In this document: positions 44,511-53,759 of the stretch, piece after piece | Numbering within the stretch: the stretch's first letter is position 1 | Layout: each line of letters begins with the position of its first letter | DNA from: Nostoc sp. 'Peltigera membranacea cyanobiont' 210A | Lineage (GTDB): Bacteria; Cyanobacteriota; Cyanobacteriia; Cyanobacteriales; Nostocaceae | NCBI RefSeq assembly: GCF_002246015.1 | Contig: NZ_NOLJ01000002.1 | Coordinates: forward strand, 279,902 to 343,901 | Reading direction: 5' to 3' | DNA length: 64,000 bases | Notes under the pieces: generated by a model | Seen by the model: the letters and a program-made list of their open reading frames with translations, nothing else | Databases searched by the model: none | What the model was told of the DNA's origin: nothing | Translations under genes and position numbers: made by a program

Positions 44511-45262
44511 TTCACTCTACCTGGACATTAACTGTATCTACATCAACAGTTTTACCCCGCCCCTATGGGTTGGAACTGGTGAAACAACTGCATCAACAGC
44601 TAGGTTTAGAAATGGGAAGCGAGACTATACCTGCTGTTTCCTACTCAGGGATAATCGGTTTTTATTCTACTGCCAGAGATTTTATCACCTTTCATCCAGA
44701 GGAATTTTATCAACTATCTCTATGTGGATTAAATGAAATTTCAGCCAAAGCAATTTCTCATCTAAATCTTACAGATTCTCTAGAATTTCTGGGTGCAAAG
44801 TTCAACATTATAAATCGTGAAGATGAAATTACCAGTTATGAAGAATTATATACAAATTTAGTAGGAAATGAGCCAGAACCAGTCAAACGTTTTGACTTGC
44901 AGTTTATTACACCTACAGCCTTTGCTCAAAGTGGAGTAAATTTACCTCTACCATTACCTACATTAATGTTTCGTAGCTGGTTAGAACGCTGGAATACTTT
45001 TGCGCCTATTTATTTAGGAAGTGATGAATTAATTACTTATCTTAGTAACGTGGTTTTCCTGAAAAATCACAAAATTCAAACGCGAAGTTATCAGTTAAAT
45101 AAAAGTTTTGTAAATGGATTTGTTGGTGATGTAACTTTACAAAGTTTAAACCGCGCTGATCCTTTATTGGCAAATGTAGCTAATTTATTAGTTCAATATG
45201 CGCGGTTTTCTGGTACGGGAATGAAAACTCGTTTGGGTATGGGACAGACATTAATAAAATAA
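44504..45262 (+). CDS. cas6: Cas6, pre-crRNA processing endoribonuclease
   Basis: From ATG 44504 the protein is 252 residues. The double ferredoxin-like fold is indicated by FDLQFITPTAFAQSGVNLPL and the C-terminal glycine-rich loop ARFSGTGMKTRLGMGQTL. Cas6 cuts within the repeat at the base of the palindrome, giving the ACTGAAAC handle. The start is chosen because MLIHSTWTLTVS matches the first strand and overlaps the csm5 stop. Catalytic residues are not certain by eye. A second, divergent cas6 lies at 52347. Confidence 0.9.
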   Translation: MLIHSTWTLTVSTSTVLPRPYGLELVKQLHQQLGLEMGSETIPAVSYSGIIGFYSTARDFITFHPEEFYQLSLCGLNEISAKAISHLNLTDSLEFLGAKFNIINREDEITSYEELYTNLVGNEPEPVKRFDLQFITPTAFAQSGVNLPLPLPTLMFRSWLERWNTFAPIYLGSDELITYLSNVVFLKNHKIQTRSYQLNKSFVNGFVGDVTLQSLNRADPLLANVANLLVQYARFSGTGMKTRLGMGQTLIK

Positions 45263-45280
45263 ACAAATAACAAATAAATC

Positions 45281-46504
45281 ATGAGACAAATTATAACTTT
45301 TTTAGGGCTTTATCCACGGGAAACCACATATAGTTTTGAAGGACAAATCTACAAAGGTGAAGTTTTTGCAGAAGCACTACGCCAGTTTTGCAATTATGAT
45401 TATATGTTAGTTTGTGTGACACGTGAAGCTAAAGATAAAGCTTTTCCCGTATTGGCTAAATTAAACGACCCACGTATTAAAGCAGTTGATATACCAAATG
45501 GTGAAACAACTAAACAAATGTGGGAAACCTTTAAAATCATTACCGATCAAGTTCATGAGAATGATTCTGTAATATTTGATATTACTCATGGTTTGCGTTC
45601 TCTACCTTTTCTTGTATTCTTATTTGCTGCTTACTTGAAAGCAGCTAAGAACGTTACCATTGATGCTATTTACTATGGTGCATTAGAACTAGGTAACTTT
45701 AAAACTGGTTTACCTGCACCTGTAATTGATTTATCAGAATTTGTAGGAATGCTTGATTGGATTACAGCGACTGATCAATTCATTCAAACTGGTGATGCAG
45801 AAAGACTTTCTAAACTACTTAATTTAGATGGCACAGCTAGTAATATAACGAAAAAAGCAGCAACAACACTATCAGATGTATCTCTTGCTACCCTTCTCTG
45901 TCAACCATTACAGCTAGCAATCAAAGCTCAAAGTCTTGAATCCGATTTGCTAAAAGCACAAGAACAATTGCAGCTTACAGCGCCACCATTTGAAATGCTA
46001 CGACAGCGTATTACTGATACCTTTGGGAATTTTATCGGTGACTTTCAGCAAGATACTAAAAAAGCATTAGAGGCACAATTCCGTTTGATTATGTGGTATC
46101 ACAGTAACAATCGTTTAATTGAGGCGATGAGTTTAGCTCGTGAGTGGCTCATAAATGCAGTAACTTACCGTCTCGGTTTGCCATTTACTCTGAAAATGAG
46201 TACTCGTGAAAACCTAATTGCAAGAGCCATATCTGGCGTTGAGATGGTTAGCCGTAATGATCTTACTGTTGAAGAACTAAATGAGTATGGCAGAATAATC
46301 AATGATACATGGGCCGAGAAGGATAAACTGATTCAGTTATGGAATGCTCTCCAACCTGTGCGAAATGGCTTAGATCATGCCGGACATAAAGAAGGAGCAA
46401 TGTCTGTTAGTAAAATTGTTAAGACAGCTAATGAGAAAATTAAACCACTTCTTTGCGCTCTTGCAGAAACTTGGAATTTTGAAAACTGTTTTGAGAGCAT
46501 ATAG
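45281..46504 (+). CDS. csx2: CARF-HEPN protein (TIGR02221/Csx2-like), type III accessory RNase
   Basis: 407 residues. The N-terminal half is a CARF domain of the TIGR02221 group: MRQIITFLGLYPRETTYSFE, then VIFDITHGLRSLPFLVFLFA AYLK. The C-terminal helical half ends with a HEPN RNase motif R-x4-H at RNGLDH (361-366). The CARF domain would sense cyclic oligoadenylate made by Cas10 and switch on RNA cutting, giving the collateral arm of immunity. It is the last gene of the operon, 18 bp after cas6. Confidence 0.92.
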   Translation: MRQIITFLGLYPRETTYSFEGQIYKGEVFAEALRQFCNYDYMLVCVTREAKDKAFPVLAKLNDPRIKAVDIPNGETTKQMWETFKIITDQVHENDSVIFDITHGLRSLPFLVFLFAAYLKAAKNVTIDAIYYGALELGNFKTGLPAPVIDLSEFVGMLDWITATDQFIQTGDAERLSKLLNLDGTASNITKKAATTLSDVSLATLLCQPLQLAIKAQSLESDLLKAQEQLQLTAPPFEMLRQRITDTFGNFIGDFQQDTKKALEAQFRLIMWYHSNNRLIEAMSLAREWLINAVTYRLGLPFTLKMSTRENLIARAISGVEMVSRNDLTVEELNEYGRIINDTWAEKDKLIQLWNALQPVRNGLDHAGHKEGAMSVSKIVKTANEKIKPLLCALAETWNFENCFESI

Positions 46505-46594
46505 AACTGTTAAGATGCTATTCTCGGCTTACTGACAATTGAATACCCAAACAGTAAATTTATCCTTCACCTCCATATTCCAAACCTTTCTTAT

Positions 46595-47224
46595 CTAACC
46601 CATCTGTCCCCTTACCCACTCTCTGATTGCTTGTCGGAAAACTCGTCTTCCTGCCATAGGGTATCTTTCAATTAGTGAGGGAATTTCTTGAATGTTCAGG
46701 TTTGGAAACATTAAACTTGTTTCTCTTTCAAGATATTCCTCACCTTGCAACTGGTAAATTTTGATTTTTCCAGAGTCATAAGACCAAATTTCAGGTACAC
46801 CTAACCGTGCATAGATAGGAAAGCGATCTAAAGATTTACTGGTAACATCAATTTCTAAAGCTAAATCTGGAGGTGGGTCTTGATTTAAATCAAACTTGAG
46901 CTTGCCTCGAATTAAAGCTTCGTTTTGGAAATAAAAGCAATTATCAGATTCTATCCCAGCCTTTTTTAATTCGCGTTTCCAGGTAGTTGAACCATAACAC
47001 TCATAATCTATCTCTAAAACATCAGCTGTATCTTTGATGATGTCACCAATTATTTCTTTGTAATATTCGTGTTCTGGTAACGGTGTCATAATCTCTAATG
47101 TGCCATCATCATAAGCTACCCTAGCTGAACGGCTTTCACCTAAGTCTACTAATAAATTCTCAAATTTTTGCCAACTGATATTGTAAAGAACCACTCGGTC
47201 AGCGCGATGTTCAGTTAGCAGCAT
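46595..47224 (-). CDS. Uma2-family PD-(D/E)xK endonuclease-like protein (DUF820)
   Basis: A 209-residue protein with RVAYDDGTLEIMTPLPEHEY, PPPDLALEIDVTSKSLDR (D...E-I-D-V-T-S-K, the nuclease core) and YARLGVPEIWSYD, the conserved DUF820/Uma2 motifs. This family has spread in multiple copies in cyanobacterial genomes. Its biological role is not established. It is on the minus strand between the type III operon and the type I remnant, so it may be an independent insertion. Confidence 0.93.
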   Translation of the reverse strand: MLLTEHRADRVVLYNISWQKFENLLVDLGESRSARVAYDDGTLEIMTPLPEHEYYKEIIGDIIKDTADVLEIDYECYGSTTWKRELKKAGIESDNCFYFQNEALIRGKLKFDLNQDPPPDLALEIDVTSKSLDRFPIYARLGVPEIWSYDSGKIKIYQLQGEEYLERETSLMFPNLNIQEIPSLIERYPMAGRRVFRQAIREWVRGQMG

Positions 47225-47349
47225 AATTCCTCACAGAAGCAGTAAGCAGTTAATGGTAATCAGTATTAAGTAAAAGCTTAGTATAAATTTCCAAATTTAC
47301 AACTGATTACTAACTAATATCAAAATCATCCTAATTCATTTTATCAATT

Positions 47350-48095
47350 ATGATTAATGAATATTTTCAAACCCTCACTACCTTCGCCCCGCGCAACTTT
47401 CAACGAGAAGCGATCGCTAAACTCTTACAGCGTCAAGATATCCTCCTCCGCGCCCCCACAGGGTCAGGAAAAACAGAAACAGCGATCGCACCCTTCCTCT
47501 TCGCCAAAGCCCTCAATATAGACTTCCCCAATAAACTCATCTACGTAGTACCCCTACGAACACTGGCCAACAGTCTCCGCCAACGGACTGAAATATTAGT
47601 TGCGAACTGGGAAAAGGTTTATCCATCATCTCGTTCTTTAGTAGTAACTCTGCAAACAGGAGAAAACCCAGAAGATCCCCGTTTTGAAGGTGATATCGTC
47701 TTCTGCACAATTGACCAAATGTTGAGCAGCTTCCTGAATATCCCTTACTCAGTCGGTCGTGGTTCTGCCAATGTTAACTCAGGAGCGATTTTTGCCTCAT
47801 ATCTGGTATTTGATGAATTACATCTACTCGATCCAGACCGTTCTTTCGCTACTGTTCTGAAAGTTTTACAACAAGTCAAAGGCATTTCACCTTTTTTGCT
47901 AATGACCGCGACTTTAACTAATGAACTTGCAACCCAAATACAGACGTTGGTAGATAATGGAAATTATTCAAGTTGAAGATGCAGATTTACAAGCCATAGA
48001 AGGCGATCGCCGTCGTACCTTTCAAGCTGTGTCCCATCCTCTTAACGCTTCGGTAATCCTAGACGATATTCGAGCTTATCAGCGTAAACGTACCT
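47350..48095 (+). pseudogene. cas3: cas3 helicase, N-terminal fragment
   Basis: The frame reads FAPRNFQREAIAKLLQRQDI, LLRAPTGSGKTETAI (Walker A), IYVVPLRTLANSL and ASYLVFDELHLLDPDRSF, then MTATLTNELATQI, the first RecA-like domain of a Cas3 helicase. It stops at 47976; a shifted frame from 47957 continues EIIQVEDADLQAIEGDRRRT and LDDIRAYQRKRT, after which the sequence passes directly into cas4. The second helicase domain, HD nuclease part and any Cascade genes are missing. The system was type I; the subtype cannot be told from this piece. Confidence 0.85.
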
Positions 48096-48650
48096 TTGGC
48101 ATACCTCAATGCCTGGGAATATTGTCCACGCAGATTTTACCTTGAATATGTCTTGGGTGAGATGTCAGATAACGAGCATATTATCTTGGGTCGGCACATA
48201 CACCGTAACATTAATGAGGAAGGAACGCTCCAAGAAGGAGAGATGCTAATTCATCAGCAACAGTGGGTGTGGAGCGATCGCCTAAAGATTGCAGGTATTA
48301 TTGATGCAGTTGAAGAATGCGATGGTCAGCTTGTCCCTGTGGAATATAAAAAAGGGAAGATGGCACAGCACCTTAATGACCATTTTCAACTTTGTGCTGC
48401 TGCTTTGTGTATAGAAGAACGTACCGGACGCTGCCTTGCTTATGGTGAGATTTTTTATCACGCTAACCGCAGAAGACAGACAGTAGCATTTACACCTCAA
48501 CTACGGCAAATGACTGAGCAAGCAATTGTTCTTGCTCAACTTGCATCTCAAACAACTATGCCTGCACCGATTGATAACACTAAAAAGTGTCTTTCATGCA
48601 GTTTAAAAGAGATTTGTCTGCCTTTTGAAGTTAAACAGTTACGGGGGTGA
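48096..48650 (+). CDS. cas4: Cas4, adaptation exonuclease (start lost at deletion junction)
   Basis: The product reads LAYLNAWEYCPRRFYLEYVL, CDGQLVPVEYKKGKM and CLSCSLKEICLPFEV. All four iron-sulfur cysteines (one in YCPRRF, three in CLSCSLKEIC) and the catalytic E-x-K are present. Cas4 trims prespacers and helps select the PAM. The usual N-terminal residues are replaced by the cas3 junction; the only starts are TTG 48096 or something upstream read from another frame, so expression is doubtful. About 184 residues, near full length. Confidence 0.85.
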   Translation: MAYLNAWEYCPRRFYLEYVLGEMSDNEHIILGRHIHRNINEEGTLQEGEMLIHQQQWVWSDRLKIAGIIDAVEECDGQLVPVEYKKGKMAQHLNDHFQLCAAALCIEERTGRCLAYGEIFYHANRRRQTVAFTPQLRQMTEQAIVLAQLASQTTMPAPIDNTKKCLSCSLKEICLPFEVKQLRG

Positions 48651-49247
48651 ATGACTCCTGAAACCGAGGATTAATTTCATTGGGAGTAAATTGATTAATA
48701 AGTTTTATCCATAACTCATTATCACCACTCTAAAATGTCAGTACTTTACGTAACTCAGGCTGATGCCGTTTTGAGCAAGAATTACGAAGCTTTTAATGTT
48801 GCTCTTAAACAATCAGATGGTTCTTGGAAAAAACAGACTGTTGCAGCTCAAACTGTTGAACAAGTTGTCTTGATGGGCAACCCTCAAGTCACAGGTGATG
48901 CTCTAGTTTATGCTTTGGAATTGGGTATGCCTGTTCATTATCTTTCTAGCTTTGGTAAATATCTAGGTTCTGCACTTCCTGGTTATTCGCGCAACGGTCA
49001 ATTGCGATTAGCACAATATAAACTATATAGCGATCCCGTCGGACGTTTAGAATTAGTCAAAGCAATTGTGGCAGCGAAAATTCATAACCAATATCAGGTT
49101 TTATATCGTCACAATGAGCGAGATAATCCTCTCAAAGAACGTAAAAGTCTTGTTAAAAACCAAAAAACCATAGATCAAGTAAGAGGAATTGAAGGTTTAG
49201 CTGCACGTGAATATTTTGCTTGCTGGCCACGGATGGTTGGAAAGCAA

Positions 49248-50402
49248 TAGACCTATCCTTAATATAAGCTTTGTGGGATAATCAACCAAGAATTAAGAAA
49301 TATGTATATTGAATAATGACAAGTCCTCTGGCAAGAATTGAATCACATCCGCAAGAAGCAAAGCGATTAATCGGTATTGATTATGAGCAATTTTTAGCAT
49401 TAGTAAGTTTAGCGGAAAAATGCCATTTAGAAAAACGTGCAGAAATCGAAAGGAATAAAACTCGTATTATTGCCCCTGGGGGTGGACGAAAACCGGAGAT
49501 ATCTTCAAAAGAAGGGATCTGCTTATGCCTAATTTATCTTAGACAAAAACCAATTTTTGAAATATTAGGTTTACTCTTTGACATCTCCAAAACAAAAGCT
49601 AATGATACATTTAATTATTGGGTAGAAATTTTAAGAGAAGTTTTACCAGCCTCTCAAATAGAAGAAGTAGAAAAAGATAGCAAAAAATATCAAAATTTAC
49701 GTAAAATACTTGGTGAATACGAATTAATTGTAGATAGCGCAGAGCAAGCCATAGAAAGACCTATGGACTACCAAAACCAGAAACAATATTATTCTGGTAA
49801 GAAAAAAATGCACACTCTAAAAAATCAGTTTATTGTGCTGCCAAAGGGAGAAGATATTGTTGATGTATATGTTGGTAAATTAGGTAAAACAAGCGATATA
49901 GGTTTATTTCGAGAAACACGGCATAAATTCAATGTTGAACAAAAGTTTATTGGTGACAAAGCTTATATCGGAGATAATGCAATTACTACACCACATAAAA
50001 AACCCAAAAAATCAGAGATTTCACAACTGCAAAAAGAACAGAATAAACAATTATCTTCACGGAGAATTGGTGTTGAACACATGATATGTCGAGTGAAAAT
50101 ATTTCGAGTAGCGAGTGAGAAATTTCGTTTATCTCGTCATCGCTATAATCGGGTAATAATGGCAGTATGTGGACTTGTCAGATTGCGACTTAATTGCTCA
50201 TGGTTTTTATCTGTTAATAATTGAGTTTATCGGGAAAAAATAAATTTTCACTCTTTCTATCTTTTCCTTGCTAACTGATAAATTAGCTCGATTAATTCCC
50301 CTAAAGCCTTATTCTTGCGTCCACCAAGCGCAAGCGATCGCAAGCCATTAAAATCGCTAAAAGCATTGTATAGTAAACATTTCAGATTTTTGGATAAGTC
50401 TA
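49248..50402 (+). mobile_element. IS5-family insertion sequence, 1,155 bp
   Basis: The terminal inverted repeats are short: TAGACCTATCC at 49248 and GGATAAGTCTA ending at 50402 (one mismatch). The transposase frame inside is intact. A target duplication is not clear; only an A is common to both flanks. A single-nucleotide excess (50403) must also be removed to restore the cas1 frame. Confidence 0.88.
49316..50224 (+). CDS. IS5-family transposase (DDE_Tnp_4 type)
   Basis: 302 residues. It has a short N-terminal HTH region (EICLCLIYLRQKPIFEILGL LFDISKTKANDTFNYW). The catalytic core shows ELIVDSAEQAIERP (first D), FIGDKAYIGDNA (second D) and RIGVEHMICRVKIFRVAS (E). This is the layout of the IS5/DDE_Tnp_4 family, which includes many cyanobacterial elements. 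The frame is complete. Confidence 0.9.
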   Translation: MTSPLARIESHPQEAKRLIGIDYEQFLALVSLAEKCHLEKRAEIERNKTRIIAPGGGRKPEISSKEGICLCLIYLRQKPIFEILGLLFDISKTKANDTFNYWVEILREVLPASQIEEVEKDSKKYQNLRKILGEYELIVDSAEQAIERPMDYQNQKQYYSGKKKMHTLKNQFIVLPKGEDIVDVYVGKLGKTSDIGLFRETRHKFNVEQKFIGDKAYIGDNAITTPHKKPKKSEISQLQKEQNKQLSSRRIGVEHMICRVKIFRVASEKFRLSRHRYNRVIMAVCGLVRLRLNCSWFLSVNN

Positions 50403-50887
50403 ATGGACATTTACTGGTCGAAATCGTCGTCCGCCTACTGATCCCGTGAATTCACTTCTCAGTTTTGCCTATGGTTTGTTGCGAGTTCAAGTAACAGCTG
50501 CGGTTCATGTTGCTGGGTTAGATCCTTATATTGGTTATTTACACGAAGTCCATCATGGTCAGCCTGCAATGGTTCTGGATTTAATGGAAGAATTTCGTGC
50601 TTTGATTTCTGACAATGTAGTACTAGCTGTATTGCATAAACATGAAATTCAACCTGACGATTTCAACGAAAGTTTAGGTGCATATCGTCTTAAGGATAGT
50701 GCCAGGAAAACTTTCTTACAGGCATTTGAGCGCAAAATGAATGATGAATTTAAACATCCGGTTTTTGAGTACAGATGCACTTATCGACGAGCGATTGAAC
50801 TACAAGCTCGGTTATTGGGTCGCCATTTACAAGAAGGTATTCCATATAAAGCTTTAGCTTTACGTTAATTATCAATTATCGAAAAAA

Positions 50888-51181
50888 ATGACTACTCTGT
50901 TTTATTTGATTATTTATGATCTGCCTGATAACAAGGCTGCAAATAAACGTCGCACTCGCTTACATAAAATGTTGTCTGGTTACGGGAAATGGACACAGTA
51001 CAGCGTTTTTGAGTGTTTTTTAACAGCAGTACAATTTGCTACCCTTCAAACCAAGATAGAAAAACTGGTTAAGCCTGAACAGGATTCGGTTCGATTGTAT
51101 ATACTTGATGCGGGTGCAATCAAACGAACAATTACATACGGGTCTGAAATTCCTCGACAAGAAGAAACAATAGTCTTATGA
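50888..51181 (+). CDS. cas2: Cas2, adaptation subunit
   Basis: The 97-residue ferredoxin-like protein starts LFYLIIYDLPDNKAANKRRT and has the SGYGKWTQYSVFECFLTAVQ strand. D11 is the conserved Asp. With Cas1 it forms the integrase; here Cas1 is interrupted, so Cas2 has no intact partner from this locus. The stop codon lies inside the first few bases of CRISPR leader 2 (leader starts at 51174). Confidence 0.95.
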   Translation: MTTLFYLIIYDLPDNKAANKRRTRLHKMLSGYGKWTQYSVFECFLTAVQFATLQTKIEKLVKPEQDSVRLYILDAGAIKRTITYGSEIPRQEETIVL

Positions 51182-51401
51182 TTATGTAATCAGCTTGATG
51201 ATTGGCAAGTCGAAGCGGGGGCTAAAACTCTGGGGGATCTGCCAAAATCGCCAGAACCTTGACAAGTAAATAATTACAGCGTTTCAATACTTCGGGAAGT
51301 TGCAAATTAGTTGCAATAAGAGCGGCTGAAAATGACCTTTTTTTTCGATCCGTCAAAAACCTTCCCAGGAAGCCTGTTCTGTAACAGTTTCAGACTGGGC
51401 G
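51174..51401 (+). promoter_or_regulatory. CRISPR leader 2 (228 bp)
   Basis: It starts TCTTATGATTATGTAATCAG, contains GGCAAGTCGAAGCGGGGGCT, CAAAATCGCCAGAACCTTGA and TTCCCAGGAAGCCTGTTCTG, and ends immediately before the first repeat. It shares its length and block order with the leaders of arrays 1 and 3 and overlaps the last bases of cas2. Confidence 0.85.
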
Positions 51402-52246
51402 GTTTCCAAAGCCTATTACCCCGCAAGGGGACTGAAACTCCTCAATAGTTCCTCGTCCGCACTCACCTCCGCTTGTTTCCAAAGCCTATTACCCCGCAAG
51501 GGGACTGAAACACCAGTAATAGGAATTAAAACGATGGAAATCTATTTGTTTCCAAAGCCTATTACCCCGCAAGGGGACTGAAACTTTATTTCTAAAATAC
51601 TCTTGTTTATTAAAGAGGTGAGTTTCCAAAGCCTATTACCCCGCAAGGGGACTGAAACAGTTATTTATGTGCGATCGCTCTTGAATCTTAGATTGTTTCC
51701 AAAGCCTATTACCCCGCAAGGGGACTGAAACTGGCAGGTACTCGAAGTTGTTCTGGTATTCTTTTGTTAAGGTTTCCAAAGCCTATTACCCCGCAAGGGG
51801 ACTGAAACATTTTTTGGTGGTATCTTCGTGGAACACTTTATCAACTATGTTTCCAAAGCCTATTACCCCGCAAGGGGACTGAAACATGCGTAACTCTGGA
51901 GTTACAACAATCAATGTTACTATATCCAAGAGTTTCCAAAGCCTATTACCCCGCAAGGGGACTGAAACATACTTTCAGATACTCTTGCAGCTTTTGAGCA
52001 TCAAGTTTCCAAAGCCTATTACCCCGCAAGGGGACTGAAACACGATGATTAACAGCATTGAGAATACTGTTTGTATAAGTTTCCAAAGCCTATTACCCCG
52101 TAAGGGGACTGAAACATAAAGATTACATAAACATTGCAGATATAGTGGACAGTTTCCAAAACCTATTACCCCGCAAGGGGACTGAAATACTTCCTTGGTA
52201 TCGCTCCAAAGGTCAGAATTTTTCGTTTCCAAAACTTATTACCCCA
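51402..52246 (+). CRISPR. CRISPR array 2: 12 repeats (last degenerate), 11 spacers
   Basis: The 37-bp repeats start GTTTCCAAAGCCTATTACCC and end GGGGACTGAAAC, with the palindrome CCCCGCAAGGGG. They start at 51402, 51475, 51548, 51622, 51695, 51772, 51849, 51932, 52005, 52079, 52152 and 52225. The repeat at 52079 has a GTAAG variant, that at 52152 has AAACC and ends GAAAT, and the last is cut off after about 22 bp. Spacers are 36-46 bp, the loose spacing of type III-associated arrays. Decay is at the leader-distal end, as expected for oldest units. Confidence 0.97.
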
Positions 52247-52346
52247 CCAAGTTCACAAGAGCGAATTACTAGCTGTTTGGCTCTTGTTAAGTCAAAGAGG
52301 ATGGAAATTGCGTACAATATTGAGCATTATTTTAAAGCCATAAGTA

Positions 52347-53498
52347 ATGCCAAGAGCAGCTACATCTACTAGTCGTAAACCAAAGCCAAAGCAAAAATCT
52401 GTTGCTTCTGTTGTGACATGGGCAGATGAGACAGAATTGGTTGGATTAGTGTTTGAACTGGAGTCAACTGCTTCTGCTTTGCTTTACTCGCAGTACACGA
52501 TTGGGCTGCACGCGTGGTTTTTGGAGCAGGTGCGGCAATTTGATCCAGACCTTTCAGCTTATCTTCATGATGGAGAGTCAGAAAAACCCTTCAATATTTC
52601 AGCGCTGTCAGGTCAACTAGTCGCCAGTGGCAAACAACTACGATTAGAAGCGAATCAAATATACTACTGGCACGTGAACGCTTTATCTCAACGGGTAGCA
52701 CAGTTTCTCAAACACTGGTTAACTCAACTACCAGAAAGGTTAGATTTAAAAGGTGCATCTCTACAGATAAAACAGGTGAGCATAGCCTATGCACCAACTA
52801 CCTACAGACAACTACTGGAATCATCCACAAATAGACCTTTTACAATTAATCTCAGTTTTATTTCACCTACAAGCTTTCGTCGAAAAGGAAATCATTTCCC
52901 TTTGCCAGTACCAGAAAACCTTTTCCATAGTTATTTGCGGCGATGGAACGATTTTTCAGCGATGCCAGCAGAACAAGAATCTTTTCTCAAATGGATAGAT
53001 GAAGGGGTGATTATTCATCAACATCGTTTGGAATCAGAGAAAGTGGCAGCAGGGAAGCGTGGGTCAGTCACAGGTTTCACAGGTGCAATCTCATTAGGTT
53101 TAACAAAAGCAGCTTTAGGGAACTTTGAATTTAGTGAGTTGTTTTATGCTTTAGTACGGTTGGCTCCTTACTGCGGCACAGGGCATAAAACTACTTTTGG
53201 GCTAGGACAAACTCGTTTGGATTGGGTAGAGCAGGAAACGAGTAAATCGATACAGTTGCTAACAAATCTGCTGGGAGAGCGAATTGGGGAACTGATAAAA
53301 TTATTCACTGCACAACGCAAACGCACAGGAGGGGAGCGAACTGATAAAATTGCTGTTACCTGGGCAACGATTTTGGCGCGGCGGGAGATGGGAGAATCAA
53401 TCAAGGCAATCGCTGAAGATTTAGAGATGCCGATCTCGACCGTGAAAACTTACGTGAAATTAGCCAGAAAATCGCTCAAACAAGAAAGCAATAGTTGA
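52347..53498 (+). CDS. cas6: Cas6-family endoribonuclease with C-terminal helix-turn-helix
   Basis: 383 residues. Residues about 25-290 are Cas6-like: LVGLVFELESTASALLYSQY, INLSFISPTSFRRKGNHFPL PVPENLFHSYLRRWN and RLAPYCGTGHKTTFGLGQTR, the glycine-rich loop. A further 90 residues follow, ending in a canonical HTH: AVTWATILARREMGESIKAI AEDLEMPISTVKTYVKLARK. The first 24 residues are basic. It lies between array 2 and the leader of array 3 on the same strand. The HTH could let a processing enzyme bind the leaders or arrays. No other gene separates it from the arrays. Confidence 0.88.
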   Translation: MPRAATSTSRKPKPKQKSVASVVTWADETELVGLVFELESTASALLYSQYTIGLHAWFLEQVRQFDPDLSAYLHDGESEKPFNISALSGQLVASGKQLRLEANQIYYWHVNALSQRVAQFLKHWLTQLPERLDLKGASLQIKQVSIAYAPTTYRQLLESSTNRPFTINLSFISPTSFRRKGNHFPLPVPENLFHSYLRRWNDFSAMPAEQESFLKWIDEGVIIHQHRLESEKVAAGKRGSVTGFTGAISLGLTKAALGNFEFSELFYALVRLAPYCGTGHKTTFGLGQTRLDWVEQETSKSIQLLTNLLGERIGELIKLFTAQRKRTGGERTDKIAVTWATILARREMGESIKAIAEDLEMPISTVKTYVKLARKSLKQESNS

Positions 53499-53531
53499 AA
53501 ATCTTTGCTTATGGACAAGCATAGGTAATTG

Positions 53532-53759
53532 TCTTATGATTAGATAATCAGCTTGATGTTTGGCAAATCGAAGCGGGGTCTAAAACCCTGGGGGTTCTGC
53601 CAAAATCGCCAGAACCTAGACAATTAAATACTTACAGCGTTTAAACAATTGGGAAAGTTGCAAGTAATTTGCAATAAGAACGGTTGAAAATGACCTTTTT
53701 TTTCGATCTGCCAAAAAGCTTCCCAGAAACCATGCTCCATAACAGTTTCAGATGGAGCG
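53532..53759 (+). promoter_or_regulatory. CRISPR leader 3 (228 bp)
   Basis: It starts TCTTATGATTAGATAATCAG and keeps the blocks GGCAAATCGAAGCGGGGTCT, CAAAATCGCCAGAACC and AACAGTTTCAGATGGAGCG, again 228 bp to the first repeat. It begins 33 bp after the cas6-HTH stop. Confidence 0.85.

Larger units (their letters stand above)
48735..50868 (+). pseudogene. cas1: cas1 integrase gene split by an IS5-family element
   Basis: The 5' piece (48735-49247) encodes exactly 171 codons ending RMVGKQ. It contains the first catalytic Glu (E153, RGIEGLAAREY). The 3' piece (from 50404) resumes WTFTGRNRRPPTDPVNSLLS and carries the catalytic His (YLHEVHHG) and Asp (LDLMEEFR). The IS lies between them. Joining them gives a normal 325-residue Cas1. 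In its present form both halves are separated, so spacer integration by this copy is lost. Confidence 0.93.

Noticed and set aside
51975..52232. Minus-strand frame with a repeated FQSPCGVIGFGN peptide
   Set aside because: Antisense reading of array-2 repeats.
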